The notes beneath the pieces were generated by a model. It was not told where the DNA came from. It searched no databases and worked only from the letters and a program-made list of their open reading frames with translations. A stretch of 64,000 nt of DNA. Source: Dechloromonas sp. HYN0024 (GTDB lineage Bacteria; Pseudomonadota; Gammaproteobacteria; Burkholderiales; Rhodocyclaceae). A program made the translations under genes and the position numbers. Position 1 is the first letter of the stretch, and each line of letters begins with the position of its first letter. Below, one piece after another: positions 1 to 7,974 of this stretch. The DNA lies in assembly GCF_003441615.1 (NCBI RefSeq), contig NZ_CP031842.1, positions 762,501 through 826,500 of the forward strand, given 5' to 3'.

Positions 1-347
1 TGGCCAGGGAGCTGGCCCAGAATTGCGAATTGCGGCAGTTTGATGATGCGGAATGCCTGTTGCGCCTGTCGCCTTCCAAGACCCATCTGCAAATGAAGCC
101 CGGCCCGGATAAGCTACAGCAGGCCTTGGGCGACTATTTTGGCCGTCCCCTGAAGGTTCGCTTCGAACTGGCGCAAAACGAGCTGGATACCCCGGCTGAG
201 ACCGTCGGTCGTCAGCGTCAGGAGCGTCAGGATCAGGCCGTTGCCTCGATTTCCCAGGATACATTTATACGCGATGCCATCGAGTCGCTCGATGCGTCGG
301 TTGTCGAATCGTCGATTAAACCTATTTCAAACGGAGAATTACTATGA
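1..347 (+). CDS. dnaX: DNA polymerase III subunit tau/gamma, C-terminal end (partial)
   Basis: The reading frame is open from base 3 to the stop at 345-347, so only about the last 114 residues are present. The product would be the tau subunit of the clamp loader, which links the core polymerase and the DnaB helicase in the cytoplasm. The visible part resembles the C-terminal polymerase-binding domain of tau: a run of short amphipathic segments ending in a small acidic tail. No ATPase motif is in the window, so the call rests on this tail and on the conserved order dnaX-ybaB-recR. The stop codon overlaps the ybaB start as ATGA, which indicates translational coupling. Family assignment is inferred mainly from synteny. 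Confidence 0.85.
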   Translation, partial: ARELAQNCELRQFDDAECLLRLSPSKTHLQMKPGPDKLQQALGDYFGRPLKVRFELAQNELDTPAETVGRQRQERQDQAVASISQDTFIRDAIESLDASVVESSIKPISNGELL

Positions 348-667
348 TGAAGGGTGGCTTGGCTGGCCTGATGAAACAGGCGCAGGCGATGCAGGAAAAC
401 ATGAAGAAGGCCCAGGAGCAGCTGGCTCTGACCGAAGTCGAGGGCGTCGCCGGGGCTGGCATGGTCAAGGTCATCATGACCGGAGCGCATGAGGTGCGTC
501 GGGTCAGTATTGACCCCTCGGTCATGGATGACCGGGAAATGCTTGAGGATCTCGTTGCGGCCGCCATGAACGATGCGGTTCGTCGCTGTGAAGCCTTGAG
601 CCAGGACAAGATGTCCGGCTTCACTTCGGGCTTGAACCTGCCTCCCGGCTTCAAGCTGCCTTTCTGA
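344..667 (+). CDS. ybaB: YbaB/EbfC family nucleoid-associated protein
   Basis: A 107-residue protein of the YbaB/EbfC family, small dimeric DNA-binding proteins thought to act at the nucleoid. The N-terminus ([20 protein letters not shown]) is the family's characteristic Met/Gln/Lys-rich amphipathic helix. It is followed by the conserved region around [20 protein letters not shown] and ends in a Gly/Pro/Phe-rich tail. The start is the ATG that overlaps the dnaX stop, with GGAG at 333-336 as ribosome binding site. Length matches the family. The gene sits between dnaX and recR as in most proteobacteria, supporting a shared transcript and a link to DNA replication or repair. Confidence 0.95.
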   Translation: MMKGGLAGLMKQAQAMQENMKKAQEQLALTEVEGVAGAGMVKVIMTGAHEVRRVSIDPSVMDDREMLEDLVAAAMNDAVRRCEALSQDKMSGFTSGLNLPPGFKLPF

Positions 668-670
668 TTA

Positions 671-1270
671 GTGAATCCATCGGGGCTTGATTCGCTGATC
701 GAGGCCTTGCGCTGTCTGCCGGGGGTTGGCCCCAAATCGGCGCAACGCATGGCCTATCACCTGCTGCAGCGCGACCGCAAGGGCGCGCAGCGGCTGGGTG
801 ACGCAGTGCATCATGCGCTGCAGACGATTCGTCACTGTCAGCGTTGCAATACCTTTACCGAGGCCGAAATCTGTGAGCGCTGTGCTTCACCGCGGCGCGA
901 TCCGACCCTGTTGTGCGTCGTCGAGACGCCGGTCGACATGAACATGATGGAGCAGACCCAGAGTTACCGGGGGCTGTATTACGTGTTGATGGGCAAAATA
1001 TCGCCACTCGATGGCATCGGGCCGAAGGAGATCGGCCTCGACAGGCTGATGGCCAGGGCCCTTGATGGCGAGGTGCGAGAGGTAATTTTGGCGACCAACT
1101 ACACCAATGAAGGTGAAGCCACGGCGCACTATATTACCGCTATGCTCGGGGCCAAAGGCGTCGGTGTGACGAGGATTGCCCGCGGTATTCCAGTCGGTGG
1201 CGAGCTCGAATATGTTGATAGTGGGACCCTGGCTCAGGCTTTGCGCGAACGTAAGGCTTGTGCCGGGTGA
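671..1270 (+). CDS. recR: Recombination mediator protein RecR
   Basis: RecR (199 residues, normal length) works with RecO, and RecF where present, to load RecA on single-stranded gaps. In order: an N-terminal helix-hairpin-helix ([18 protein letters not shown]), a four-cysteine zinc finger ([16 protein letters not shown], about residues 56-71), a Toprim domain starting around LCVVETPVD, and a C-terminal segment with the conserved [12 protein letters not shown] loop. The start is GTG at 671, three bases after the ybaB stop, so the genes are almost certainly cotranscribed. No unusual residues were noted. Confidence 0.97.
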   Translation: MNPSGLDSLIEALRCLPGVGPKSAQRMAYHLLQRDRKGAQRLGDAVHHALQTIRHCQRCNTFTEAEICERCASPRRDPTLLCVVETPVDMNMMEQTQSYRGLYYVLMGKISPLDGIGPKEIGLDRLMARALDGEVREVILATNYTNEGEATAHYITAMLGAKGVGVTRIARGIPVGGELEYVDSGTLAQALRERKACAG

Positions 1271-1301
1271 TATCCGGCTTTTATCGAGCCGCCCGATGCC
1301 G

Positions 1302-1307
1302 TATAAT
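1302..1307 (+). promoter_or_regulatory. Candidate -10 box of the petABC operon
   Basis: A perfect TATAAT lies 48 bases before the petA start in the only gap between recR and petA. No convincing -35 hexamer is seen at the expected spacing, so this is a weak or activator-dependent promoter candidate. Confidence 0.35.
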
Positions 1308-1354
1308 TTAGCGTTTAATTTCTATCCCATCTAATTCCGTTAGGGGTCAGCGTT

Positions 1355-1951
1355 ATGAGCAATCAAGGAAAAATGGACTGCGGACGGCGGCGTTTGGTCG
1401 TTGCGACCGCGGCCGTGGGCGGGGCGGGCGCGGTTGCCGCACTCGTGCCGTTCGTCTCCAGCTTGCTTCCGTCCGAACGTGCCAAGGCTGCAGGCGCACC
1501 GGTCGAAGTCGATATCAGCAAGCTGGAAGCCGGTCAGATGATGACCGTCGAGTGGCGCGGCAAGCCGGTGTGGATCATCAACCGCACCAAGGAAATGATG
1601 GAAACGCTGCCCAAGCTGGCAGATGCCGTGGCCGATCCGAAGTCCGAGAAAAATCAGCAGCCCGCTTATGCGCAGAACGATACCCGTTCGATCAAGCCGG
1701 AAATCATGGTCGTCGTCGGTATTTGTACCCACCTCGGTTGCTCGCCTGGTCAGAAATTCAAGAAGGGTGCCGAAGAAGGCATGCCTGGCGAATGGCTCGG
1801 TGGCTTCCTGTGCCCATGCCACGGTTCGACCTTCGACTTTGCCGGTCGCGTTTACAAGTCGAAGCCTGCCCCGACCAACCTCGAAGTGCCGCCGCACGTG
1901 TATCTCGCTGATACCCGTATCCTGATCGGCGAAGACAAGAAGGGAGCATAA
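1355..1951 (+). CDS. petA: Ubiquinol-cytochrome c reductase Rieske iron-sulfur subunit
   Basis: The Rieske subunit of the cytochrome bc1 complex takes one electron from ubiquinol and passes it to cytochrome c1 on the periplasmic side. The 198-residue protein begins with a twin-arginine-like stretch (RRRLVVAT) followed by a hydrophobic segment that stays as the membrane anchor. The two cluster-binding boxes are intact: CTHLGC at about residues 124-129 and CPCHGS at about 153-158, supplying two Cys and two His to the [2Fe-2S] cluster. Length fits the proteobacterial family. petB starts two bases after the stop, so the operon is petABC. Confidence 0.97.
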   Translation: MSNQGKMDCGRRRLVVATAAVGGAGAVAALVPFVSSLLPSERAKAAGAPVEVDISKLEAGQMMTVEWRGKPVWIINRTKEMMETLPKLADAVADPKSEKNQQPAYAQNDTRSIKPEIMVVVGICTHLGCSPGQKFKKGAEEGMPGEWLGGFLCPCHGSTFDFAGRVYKSKPAPTNLEVPPHVYLADTRILIGEDKKGA

Positions 1952-1952
1952 A

Positions 1953-3254
1953 ATGGCTGCTGGCAATTTCGAAAAGTACAAGTCCGACGGCTCGCTGGCT
2001 GGCAACGCGCTGGAATGGGTTGATGCCCGTTTCCCGGCGACTTCCCTGTGGAAGGGTCACCTGTCCGAGTACTACGCACCGAAGAACTTCAACTTCTGGT
2101 ATTTCTTTGGCTCTCTGGCCCTGCTGGTTCTGGTCATCCAGATCGTCACCGGCATCTTCCTGGTCATGCACTACAAGCCGGATGCGGCACTGAACGCCAA
2201 TGGCGTGCCAATTGCCTTCGCTTCGGTCGAATACATCATGCGAGATGTGTCCGGTGGCTGGCTGATCCGCTACATGCACTCAACCGGTGCGTCGGCCTTC
2301 TTCATCGTGGTGTACATGCACATGTTCCGTGGCCTGCTCTACGGTTCGTATCGCAAGCCGCGTGAGCTGACCTGGCTGTTCGGTGTCGGCATCTTCCTGT
2401 GCCTGATGGGCGAGGCCTTCTTCGGTTACCTGCTGCCGTGGGGTCAGATGTCGTACTGGGGCGCCCAGGTTATCGTCAATCTGTTCTCGGCGATTCCGGT
2501 TATCGGTGGCGACCTTTCGCTGATCATCCGCGGTGACTTCGTGGTCGGCGATGCAACCCTCAACCGCTTCTTCTCCTTCCACGTAATCGCCTTCCCGCTC
2601 GTCCTTATTGGTCTGGTGGCAGCGCACGTGCTGGCCCTGCACGAAACCGGTTCGAACAACCCGGACGGTGTCGAAATAAAGGCCAATATTGGTGCCAACG
2701 GCCACCCGGTTGATGGTATCCCCTTCCACCCGTACTACACGGTCAAGGACATCGTCGGTGTGGTTGTCTTCCTGATGGTTTTCTCGGCAGTCATGTTCTG
2801 GGCACCGGAAGGTGGCGGTTACTTCCTCGAAACGCCGAACTTCTATCCGGCTGACCCGCTGAAGACCCCGCCGCACATTTCGCCGGTCTGGTACTTCACG
2901 CCGTTCTACTCGATCCTGCGCGCCGTGACCTATCCGCTGTTTGGTCTCGATGCCAAGTTCTGGGGGGTTGTGGCCATGGGCGCTTCGGTGGTGATCTTCG
3001 CCTTCCTGCCCTGGCTGGATCGCAGCCCGGTCAAGTCGATCCGTTACCGCGGCCCGATCTACAAGACCCTGCTGAGCATTTTCGTGGTCGTCTTCTTCGT
3101 TCTCGGCTATCTGGGCACCCTGTCCCCGTCTCCGATCGGTGAACTGGTATCGCAGATTTGTTCGGTGTTCTACTTCGGCTTCTTCCTCGGCATGCCGTGG
3201 TGGTCGCGGATGGACAAGTTCAAGCCGGTCCCTGACCGTGTGACGTTCAAGTGA
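1953..3254 (+). CDS. petB: Ubiquinol-cytochrome c reductase cytochrome b subunit
   Basis: Cytochrome b (433 residues) is the membrane core of the bc1 complex, carrying two b-type haems and the quinol oxidation and quinone reduction sites. The sequence has many hydrophobic helices, the histidines expected in helices B and D (for example YMHSTGASAFF and FFSFHVIAFPLV), and the conserved quinol-site loop reading APEGGG in place of the classic PEWY-region sequence context. Its last helices (about residues 345-415) correspond to the part that is a separate subunit in b6f complexes. It is followed by petC after four bases (or 13, if petC starts at 3268). Confidence 0.97.
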   Translation: MAAGNFEKYKSDGSLAGNALEWVDARFPATSLWKGHLSEYYAPKNFNFWYFFGSLALLVLVIQIVTGIFLVMHYKPDAALNANGVPIAFASVEYIMRDVSGGWLIRYMHSTGASAFFIVVYMHMFRGLLYGSYRKPRELTWLFGVGIFLCLMGEAFFGYLLPWGQMSYWGAQVIVNLFSAIPVIGGDLSLIIRGDFVVGDATLNRFFSFHVIAFPLVLIGLVAAHVLALHETGSNNPDGVEIKANIGANGHPVDGIPFHPYYTVKDIVGVVVFLMVFSAVMFWAPEGGGYFLETPNFYPADPLKTPPHISPVWYFTPFYSILRAVTYPLFGLDAKFWGVVAMGASVVIFAFLPWLDRSPVKSIRYRGPIYKTLLSIFVVVFFVLGYLGTLSPSPIGELVSQICSVFYFGFFLGMPWWSRMDKFKPVPDRVTFK

Positions 3255-3267
3255 GAGGATGCCTAAA

Positions 3268-3987
3268 ATGAAAAAATTCCTTATCGCATTGCTCTTCGCG
3301 CCGATCATGGCATTTGCCAGCGGCAGCACGGCCCATATCGACAAGTGGCCTGGCTCGGTGAAGGACAAGCCAGCCTTGCAGAACGGCGCCAAGCTGTTTG
3401 TCAATTACTGCATGAACTGCCACGGTGCATCCTACATGCGCTACAAGAACCTGCTGGATCTTGGGCTGACTGAACAACAGGTCAAGGAAAACCTGATGTT
3501 TACGTCGGACAAGATCGGCGAACTGATGCGCATCGCGGCTCGTTCCGACGAGCAGAAGCTGTGGTTTGGTGCTGCTCCCCCGGATCTGACCATCATCGCC
3601 CGGGCTCGTGGCGATGCCGGTAATGCCGGTGGCGGTGCTGATTGGCTCTACACCTATCTGCGTTCCTTCTATCGTGACGAGAACCGTCCGACCGGCTGGA
3701 ACAACACGGTGTTCGAGAACGTCGGCATGCCGCATATCCTGTATGGCCTGCAAGGCCAGCAAGTGATGAATCACGAAACGCACAAGCTGGAACTGGCTGT
3801 CCCGGGTTCGATGCCGCCGGCCGAATTCGACAAGTCGGTTTCCGATCTGGTCGGCTTCATGGTCTGGATGGGTGAGCCGCAGCAGGAGTATCGTCGGACG
3901 CTCGGCTGGTTCGTTCTCGCCTTCCTGGCAGTTCTCTTTGTTGTCGCCTACGCGCTCAAGAAGGAATACTGGAAAGACATTCACTGA
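3268..3987 (+). CDS. petC: Ubiquinol-cytochrome c reductase cytochrome c1
   Basis: Cytochrome c1 accepts electrons from the Rieske protein and delivers them to soluble cytochrome c. The N-terminus MKKFLIALLFAPIMAFA is a signal peptide. The haem attachment motif CMNCH is at about residues 48-52, and a C-terminal transmembrane anchor (LGWFVLAFLAVLFVVAYAL) ends in KKEYWKDIH. An in-frame ATG exists at 3259, but the Shine-Dalgarno GAGAGG at 3253-3258 touches it. It sits nine bases from the ATG at 3268, which also gives a proper signal peptide, so 3268 is preferred. Length (239 residues) is normal. Confidence 0.95.
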   Translation: MKKFLIALLFAPIMAFASGSTAHIDKWPGSVKDKPALQNGAKLFVNYCMNCHGASYMRYKNLLDLGLTEQQVKENLMFTSDKIGELMRIAARSDEQKLWFGAAPPDLTIIARARGDAGNAGGGADWLYTYLRSFYRDENRPTGWNNTVFENVGMPHILYGLQGQQVMNHETHKLELAVPGSMPPAEFDKSVSDLVGFMVWMGEPQQEYRRTLGWFVLAFLAVLFVVAYALKKEYWKDIH

Positions 3988-4006
3988 TCCTGTCCGGATC
4001 GGCTAA

Positions 4007-4045
4007 CGGCATCGCGGGTTTGGCTCTGGCCGGCCCCCGATGCCG
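4007..4045 (+). terminator. Hairpin between petC and sspA, possible partial terminator
   Basis: CGGCATCG at 4007-4014 pairs with CGATGCCG at 4038-4045, extended inward by a GGG/CCC pairing. It is followed by AATCTCATTTTG, a poor U-tract. It may attenuate or mark RNA processing between the bc1 operon and sspA rather than terminate fully. Confidence 0.4.
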
Positions 4046-4070
4046 AATCTCATTTTGAGGGTTACCACAA

Positions 4071-4667
4071 ATGATGAACCTCTACTCGGGCACCACCTGC
4101 CCATTCAGCCATCGTTGCCGCATCGTCCTGTTCGAAAAGGGCATGGACTTTCAGGTCATCGATGTCGACATGTTCAACAAGCCGGAAGAAATGGCTGCCA
4201 TCAACCCACACAATCGTGTGCCGGTTCTGGTTGAGCGCGACCTCGTCCTGTTCGAGCCGAACATCATCAACGAATACATCGACGAGCGCTTCCCGCATCC
4301 GCAACTGATGCCGGCTGATCCGATCATGCGCGCCCGCGCCCGCCAGTTGCTGGTCGGCATGGAACGCGAAATCTTCTCCTTCATGGAAGTGATCGAGAAG
4401 AACGGCAAGACGGCCGACAAGGCCCGTCAGGAAATCAAGGCTCGCCTGACCGAGATCGTGCCCATCTTCAACAAGCAGAAGTTCATGCTCGGCGATGAAT
4501 TCTCCATGCTCGACGTGGCCATTGCCCCGTTGTTGTGGCGTCTCGACCACTATGGCATCGATCTTGGCAAGGCTGCCGCTCCGCTCATGAAATACGCCGA
4601 GCGCATCTTCAGCCGTCAGGGTTTTATCGACGCACTGACCCCCTCCGAAAAGGCAATGCGCAAGTAA
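4071..4667 (+). CDS. sspA: Stringent starvation protein A (GST-fold)
   Basis: SspA is a glutathione-S-transferase-fold protein that associates with RNA polymerase during starvation. The 198 residues show a thioredoxin-like N-terminal domain (MNLYSGTTCPFSHRCRIVLF, with the family's CPFSH motif) and an all-helical C-terminal domain with the FMLGDEFSMLDVAIAPLLWR stretch typical of SspA. ATG codons at 4071 and 4074 are both possible. sspB follows three bases after the stop, and petABC-sspA-sspB is a common betaproteobacterial arrangement. No catalytic GST activity is expected. Confidence 0.95.
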   Translation: MMNLYSGTTCPFSHRCRIVLFEKGMDFQVIDVDMFNKPEEMAAINPHNRVPVLVERDLVLFEPNIINEYIDERFPHPQLMPADPIMRARARQLLVGMEREIFSFMEVIEKNGKTADKARQEIKARLTEIVPIFNKQKFMLGDEFSMLDVAIAPLLWRLDHYGIDLGKAAAPLMKYAERIFSRQGFIDALTPSEKAMRK

Positions 4668-4670
4668 GGC

Positions 4671-5105
4671 ATGGAACTTCCGTCAACCAAGCCCTACCTC
4701 CTGCGTGCCATCTGGGAATGGTGCTGCGACAACGGTTTTACGCCGCATATCGCGGTTGAAGTCGATGAACGGACGCGGGTTCCCCGCGAGTTCGTTCGGG
4801 ACAACCAGATTGTGCTCAATCTGGGCCCGGATGCGACAAAAAAGCTGCTGATCGGCAATGATTTCATCGATTTTCAGGCTCGATTTGGCGGCGTTGCCCG
4901 CGAACTGTCGGTGCCCCTTGAGCGTGTTTCGGCAATTTATGCACGGGAAAACGGCGCCGGCATGGCGTTTGAGGTCGACGGCGCTGAAGATGAGGCAGAT
5001 GCCGAGTTCATCGATGCCGCCGAAGCCAAACCCGAAACGGATGAGCCGCCACCCGAACCTCCACGCCCGGAAACGGGGCGTCCCTGGCTACAACGCATCA
5101 AATAG
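4671..5105 (+). CDS. sspB: ClpXP protease specificity-enhancing factor SspB
   Basis: SspB is an adaptor that delivers ssrA-tagged peptides to ClpXP. The 144-residue protein has the compact substrate-binding domain (PSTKPYLLRAIWEWCCDNGF through LSVPLERVSAIYARENGAGM). A disordered acidic/proline linker follows, and the protein ends in the short basic tail RPWLQRIK that docks on ClpX. All three family hallmarks are visible. It is cotranscribed with sspA and followed by a strong terminator. Confidence 0.95.
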   Translation: MELPSTKPYLLRAIWEWCCDNGFTPHIAVEVDERTRVPREFVRDNQIVLNLGPDATKKLLIGNDFIDFQARFGGVARELSVPLERVSAIYARENGAGMAFEVDGAEDEADAEFIDAAEAKPETDEPPPEPPRPETGRPWLQRIK

Positions 5106-5130
5106 GGATCAGGGTTGAAGTGGATGCACT

Positions 5131-5169
5131 AAAAAGGGGATATTCCTGCAGGGGATGTCCCCTTTTTTT
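5131..5169 (+). terminator. Intrinsic terminator after sspB
   Basis: AAAAAGGGGA (5131-5140) pairs with TCCCCTTTTTTT (5158-5169), giving a stem with a T-rich 3' arm. The structure closes the pet-ssp transcript just before the nasA promoter. The flanking A/T runs make it potentially bidirectional. Confidence 0.8.
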
Positions 5170-5193
5170 ACGCAAGTCCATGATTTTTCTATG

Positions 5194-5209
5194 TGGCATG
5201 GCTGTTGCT
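5194..5209 (+). promoter_or_regulatory. Sigma-54 (-24/-12) promoter of nasA
   Basis: TGGCATG-GCTG-TTGCT matches the sigma-54 consensus TGGCACG-N4-TTGCW with one mismatch and exact GG-N10-GC spacing. Transcription should begin near 5219-5221, leaving an untranslated leader of only about a dozen bases that contains GGAAGG before the ATG at 5233. There is no room for an ANTAR hairpin leader, unlike nirB and nrtA. Only a possible NtrC half-site (TGCACTA, 5125-5131) is visible upstream. Confidence 0.8.
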
Positions 5210-5232
5210 CAAGCCAAGCCGGAAGGAAAATC

Positions 5233-7956
5233 ATGCGATCTGAAGTTAAATCTACCTGTTGTTACTGCGGTGTTGGCTGTGGCGTACTCATCGAAACCGA
5301 GGACGACAGGATAACCGGCCTGCGTGGCGACCCGGAGCACCCGGCCAATCGCGGCCGCCTGTGCACCAAGGGGGCCACTCTGAACCAGACGGCCAACCCG
5401 ACTTATCGCCTGAGTTTTCCTGAAAAACGACCTGGGCGCAGCGCGCCGGGGCAAAGAGTCTCGTGGGAGTCGGCTCTTGATGATGCCGCTGAGCGGTTTG
5501 CCAACACCATTCGGCAATACGGCCCCGATTCCGTCGCCTTCTACATTTCCGGTCAGCTGATGACCGAGGACTATTACGTTTTCAACAAGTTGGCCAAGGG
5601 GCTGATCGGTACCAACAATGTCGATACCAACTCGCGCCTGTGCATGTCCTCGGCTGTTGCCGGCTACAAGCAGACGCTCGGTGCTGATGCACCGCCTTGC
5701 AGTTATGCGGACATTCTGCAGGCCAAGGTCATTTTCATTGCCGGCGCCAACCCTGCCATCGCCCATCCGATCGTTTTTCGCTATATCGAAGATGCCAAGG
5801 CCGCCAATCCGGACCTGAAAATCATCGTCGCTGATCCCCGCCGTACGGAAAGTGCCGACATTGCCGACCTGCATCTGCCGATCAAACCCGGCAGTGATAT
5901 TGCCCTGTTCAACGGCATGCTCAACATCATGATCAGCGAAGGTCTGGTTGATCAGACCTATGTATCCGCTCATACCAGGGGATTTGAAGGGCTGGCCGGG
6001 ATTGTCAAAAGCTATACGCCGGAATACGTCGCCGCCGTGTGCGGCATTCCGGCTGATGCCATTATTCAGGCGGCCCGCTGGTTTGGTGCCAGTGGCGCTT
6101 CCCTTTCGCTGTACTGTCAGGGCCTGAACCAATCGGTTCATGGTACCCACAACAACGCTGGCATCATCCATCTGCATTTGGCAACCGGGCAGATCGGCAA
6201 GCCGGGGGCCGGGCCATTTTCGCTCACCGGCCAGCCAAATGCGATGGGCGGGCGCGAGGTGGGCGGGCTGTCCAACCTTCTGTCGGCGCACCGCGATCTG
6301 GACAATCCGGACCATCGTGCCGAGGTGGCCCGTCTCTGGGGCGTGCCCGAAGTGCCGGCGAACCCTGGTAAATCTGCGGTCGATCTGTTTGCGGCCCTGA
6401 AAACCGGCGAAATAAAGGCGGTATGGATCGCCTGTACCAATCCGGCACAGTCGCTACCTAATCAGGCAGCCGTTCGCGATGCCTTGCAGGCGGCCGAATA
6501 TGTGGTGCTGCAGGAAGCCTACGGCAATACCGATACGGCAGCCTATGCCGATCTACTATTGCCGGCCAGTGGCTGGGGTGAAAAATACGGTACGGTGACC
6601 AACTCCGAACGGTGCATCACCCGCGTTCAGTCAGCCGTATCTGCGCCGGGAGAGGCGCGGCATGACTGGGAGATCGTCGTCGATTTCGCCCGTCGCCTGG
6701 GCAAAAAACTGGGCAAGCTAGAGGCTGACCAGTTGTTTCCCTACAAAGATGCAGAGTCCATCTTCAATGAGCATCGCGAAAGCACCCGTGGCCGTGACCT
6801 CGATATCACCGGCTTGTCCTATGCCTTGCTCGAAAGGGAAGGGCCACAACAATGGCCGTATCCGGAAGGTGCAGCCAGCGGCAAGATCCGTCTCTACGAG
6901 GATGGCCGCTTTTCGACCGAGGACGGCAAGGCGCGCTTCATCGCCATCGAACATCAGCCAACGGCTGAACTGACCACCCCCGACTTGCCGATTAGCCTCC
7001 TTTCCGGTCGCATGCGCGATCAGTGGCACGGCATGAGCCGTACCGGTACCGTACCGCGTCTCTTCAACCTTGAAGACGAACCGCTGCTGGCCATGCACCC
7101 GTGCGATATGCGGCACCGTGGCCTGGCTTCAGGTGACCTGGCAAGGGTAAGCAATGGCCGCGGCGAGATGGTGGTGCGGGTTGCCGAACGCTCGGGGCTG
7201 GTCAAAGGGCGGGCCTGGATGCCGATGCACTGGGGCAACCAGTTCATGAACACGCCGGGGGCCAATGCACTGGCCTCGGCGGCGACCGACCACTACTCGA
7301 AACAGCCCGAACTCAAGCATGCAGCGGTACAGATCGCCCGACTGGATTTGTCCTATCCACTCGCCATCGTTCGCCGTTGCGTCAGCCAGTCCGAGTCGCT
7401 TGAGTTGCTCCAGCGCGCCCGTACCGTACTGGCCGACTTCCCTTATGCCAATGTCGGTCTGTATGGCCGTACCAGTCCGCTCGTTGTTTGTCGCGCGGCC
7501 AGCGGGGCACCGTTGTCTGACGGGCAAATTCGTGGTCTGGATGCACTCTTTGGTCTCGATGCTGACGATGGCGCCATCGTCTATGTCGATGCCTCGCGCC
7601 GGATCTGCAAAAAGGCCATCGCCCGGGACGGCCGTCTGCTGGGCGTCCGGCTGGCTGGCGAAACCTTGGCCCTGGCCTGGCTCAGGCAGGCGATGGCCGA
7701 GGACGAGCTGGACGCCAGCCTGATCCGCTTTGCCCTGGCCCCGTTGGCCAAGCCGCCAGTGACCATGTTGGCGCGCCATATCGTCTGCAAGTGTGCTGAT
7801 GTCAGTGATGTTCAGATCGAGAAGGAGTTGGCGCTCGGTGCTGATCTGCCGCAAGTTCAGAAGACCCTCAAGTGCGGCACGTTCTGTGGTTCCTGTGTGC
7901 CGGATATCAAGCGCATGGTGGCCGAATACCCCCAAAAAATAGCAGCTGCGGCCTGA
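5233..7956 (+). CDS. nasA: Assimilatory nitrate reductase catalytic subunit with C-terminal Bfd-like domain
   Basis: This 907-residue molybdopterin enzyme reduces nitrate to nitrite in the cytoplasm for assimilation. The N-terminus carries the [4Fe-4S] ligands (C9, C12, C16, C44). The molybdopterin oxidoreductase and dinucleotide-binding domains follow, with no signal peptide. The C-terminus (about residues 852-891: CKC ... CGTFCGSC) is a BFD-like [2Fe-2S] domain, as in Klebsiella-type NasA, presumably taking electrons from a reductase not found in this window. An upstream in-frame ATG at 5155 lies inside the sspB terminator and before the sigma-54 promoter. The ATG at 5233 with GGAAGG upstream is therefore the start. 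The next gene begins 18 bases downstream. Confidence 0.95.
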   Translation: MRSEVKSTCCYCGVGCGVLIETEDDRITGLRGDPEHPANRGRLCTKGATLNQTANPTYRLSFPEKRPGRSAPGQRVSWESALDDAAERFANTIRQYGPDSVAFYISGQLMTEDYYVFNKLAKGLIGTNNVDTNSRLCMSSAVAGYKQTLGADAPPCSYADILQAKVIFIAGANPAIAHPIVFRYIEDAKAANPDLKIIVADPRRTESADIADLHLPIKPGSDIALFNGMLNIMISEGLVDQTYVSAHTRGFEGLAGIVKSYTPEYVAAVCGIPADAIIQAARWFGASGASLSLYCQGLNQSVHGTHNNAGIIHLHLATGQIGKPGAGPFSLTGQPNAMGGREVGGLSNLLSAHRDLDNPDHRAEVARLWGVPEVPANPGKSAVDLFAALKTGEIKAVWIACTNPAQSLPNQAAVRDALQAAEYVVLQEAYGNTDTAAYADLLLPASGWGEKYGTVTNSERCITRVQSAVSAPGEARHDWEIVVDFARRLGKKLGKLEADQLFPYKDAESIFNEHRESTRGRDLDITGLSYALLEREGPQQWPYPEGAASGKIRLYEDGRFSTEDGKARFIAIEHQPTAELTTPDLPISLLSGRMRDQWHGMSRTGTVPRLFNLEDEPLLAMHPCDMRHRGLASGDLARVSNGRGEMVVRVAERSGLVKGRAWMPMHWGNQFMNTPGANALASAATDHYSKQPELKHAAVQIARLDLSYPLAIVRRCVSQSESLELLQRARTVLADFPYANVGLYGRTSPLVVCRAASGAPLSDGQIRGLDALFGLDADDGAIVYVDASRRICKKAIARDGRLLGVRLAGETLALAWLRQAMAEDELDASLIRFALAPLAKPPVTMLARHIVCKCADVSDVQIEKELALGADLPQVQKTLKCGTFCGSCVPDIKRMVAEYPQKIAAAA

Positions 7957-7974
7957 CCGCGACCGGAGGAGACA

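Noticed and set aside
5155..5232. Upstream start for nasA
   Set aside because: It lies in the sspB terminator and before the predicted transcription start; the segment has no homology.
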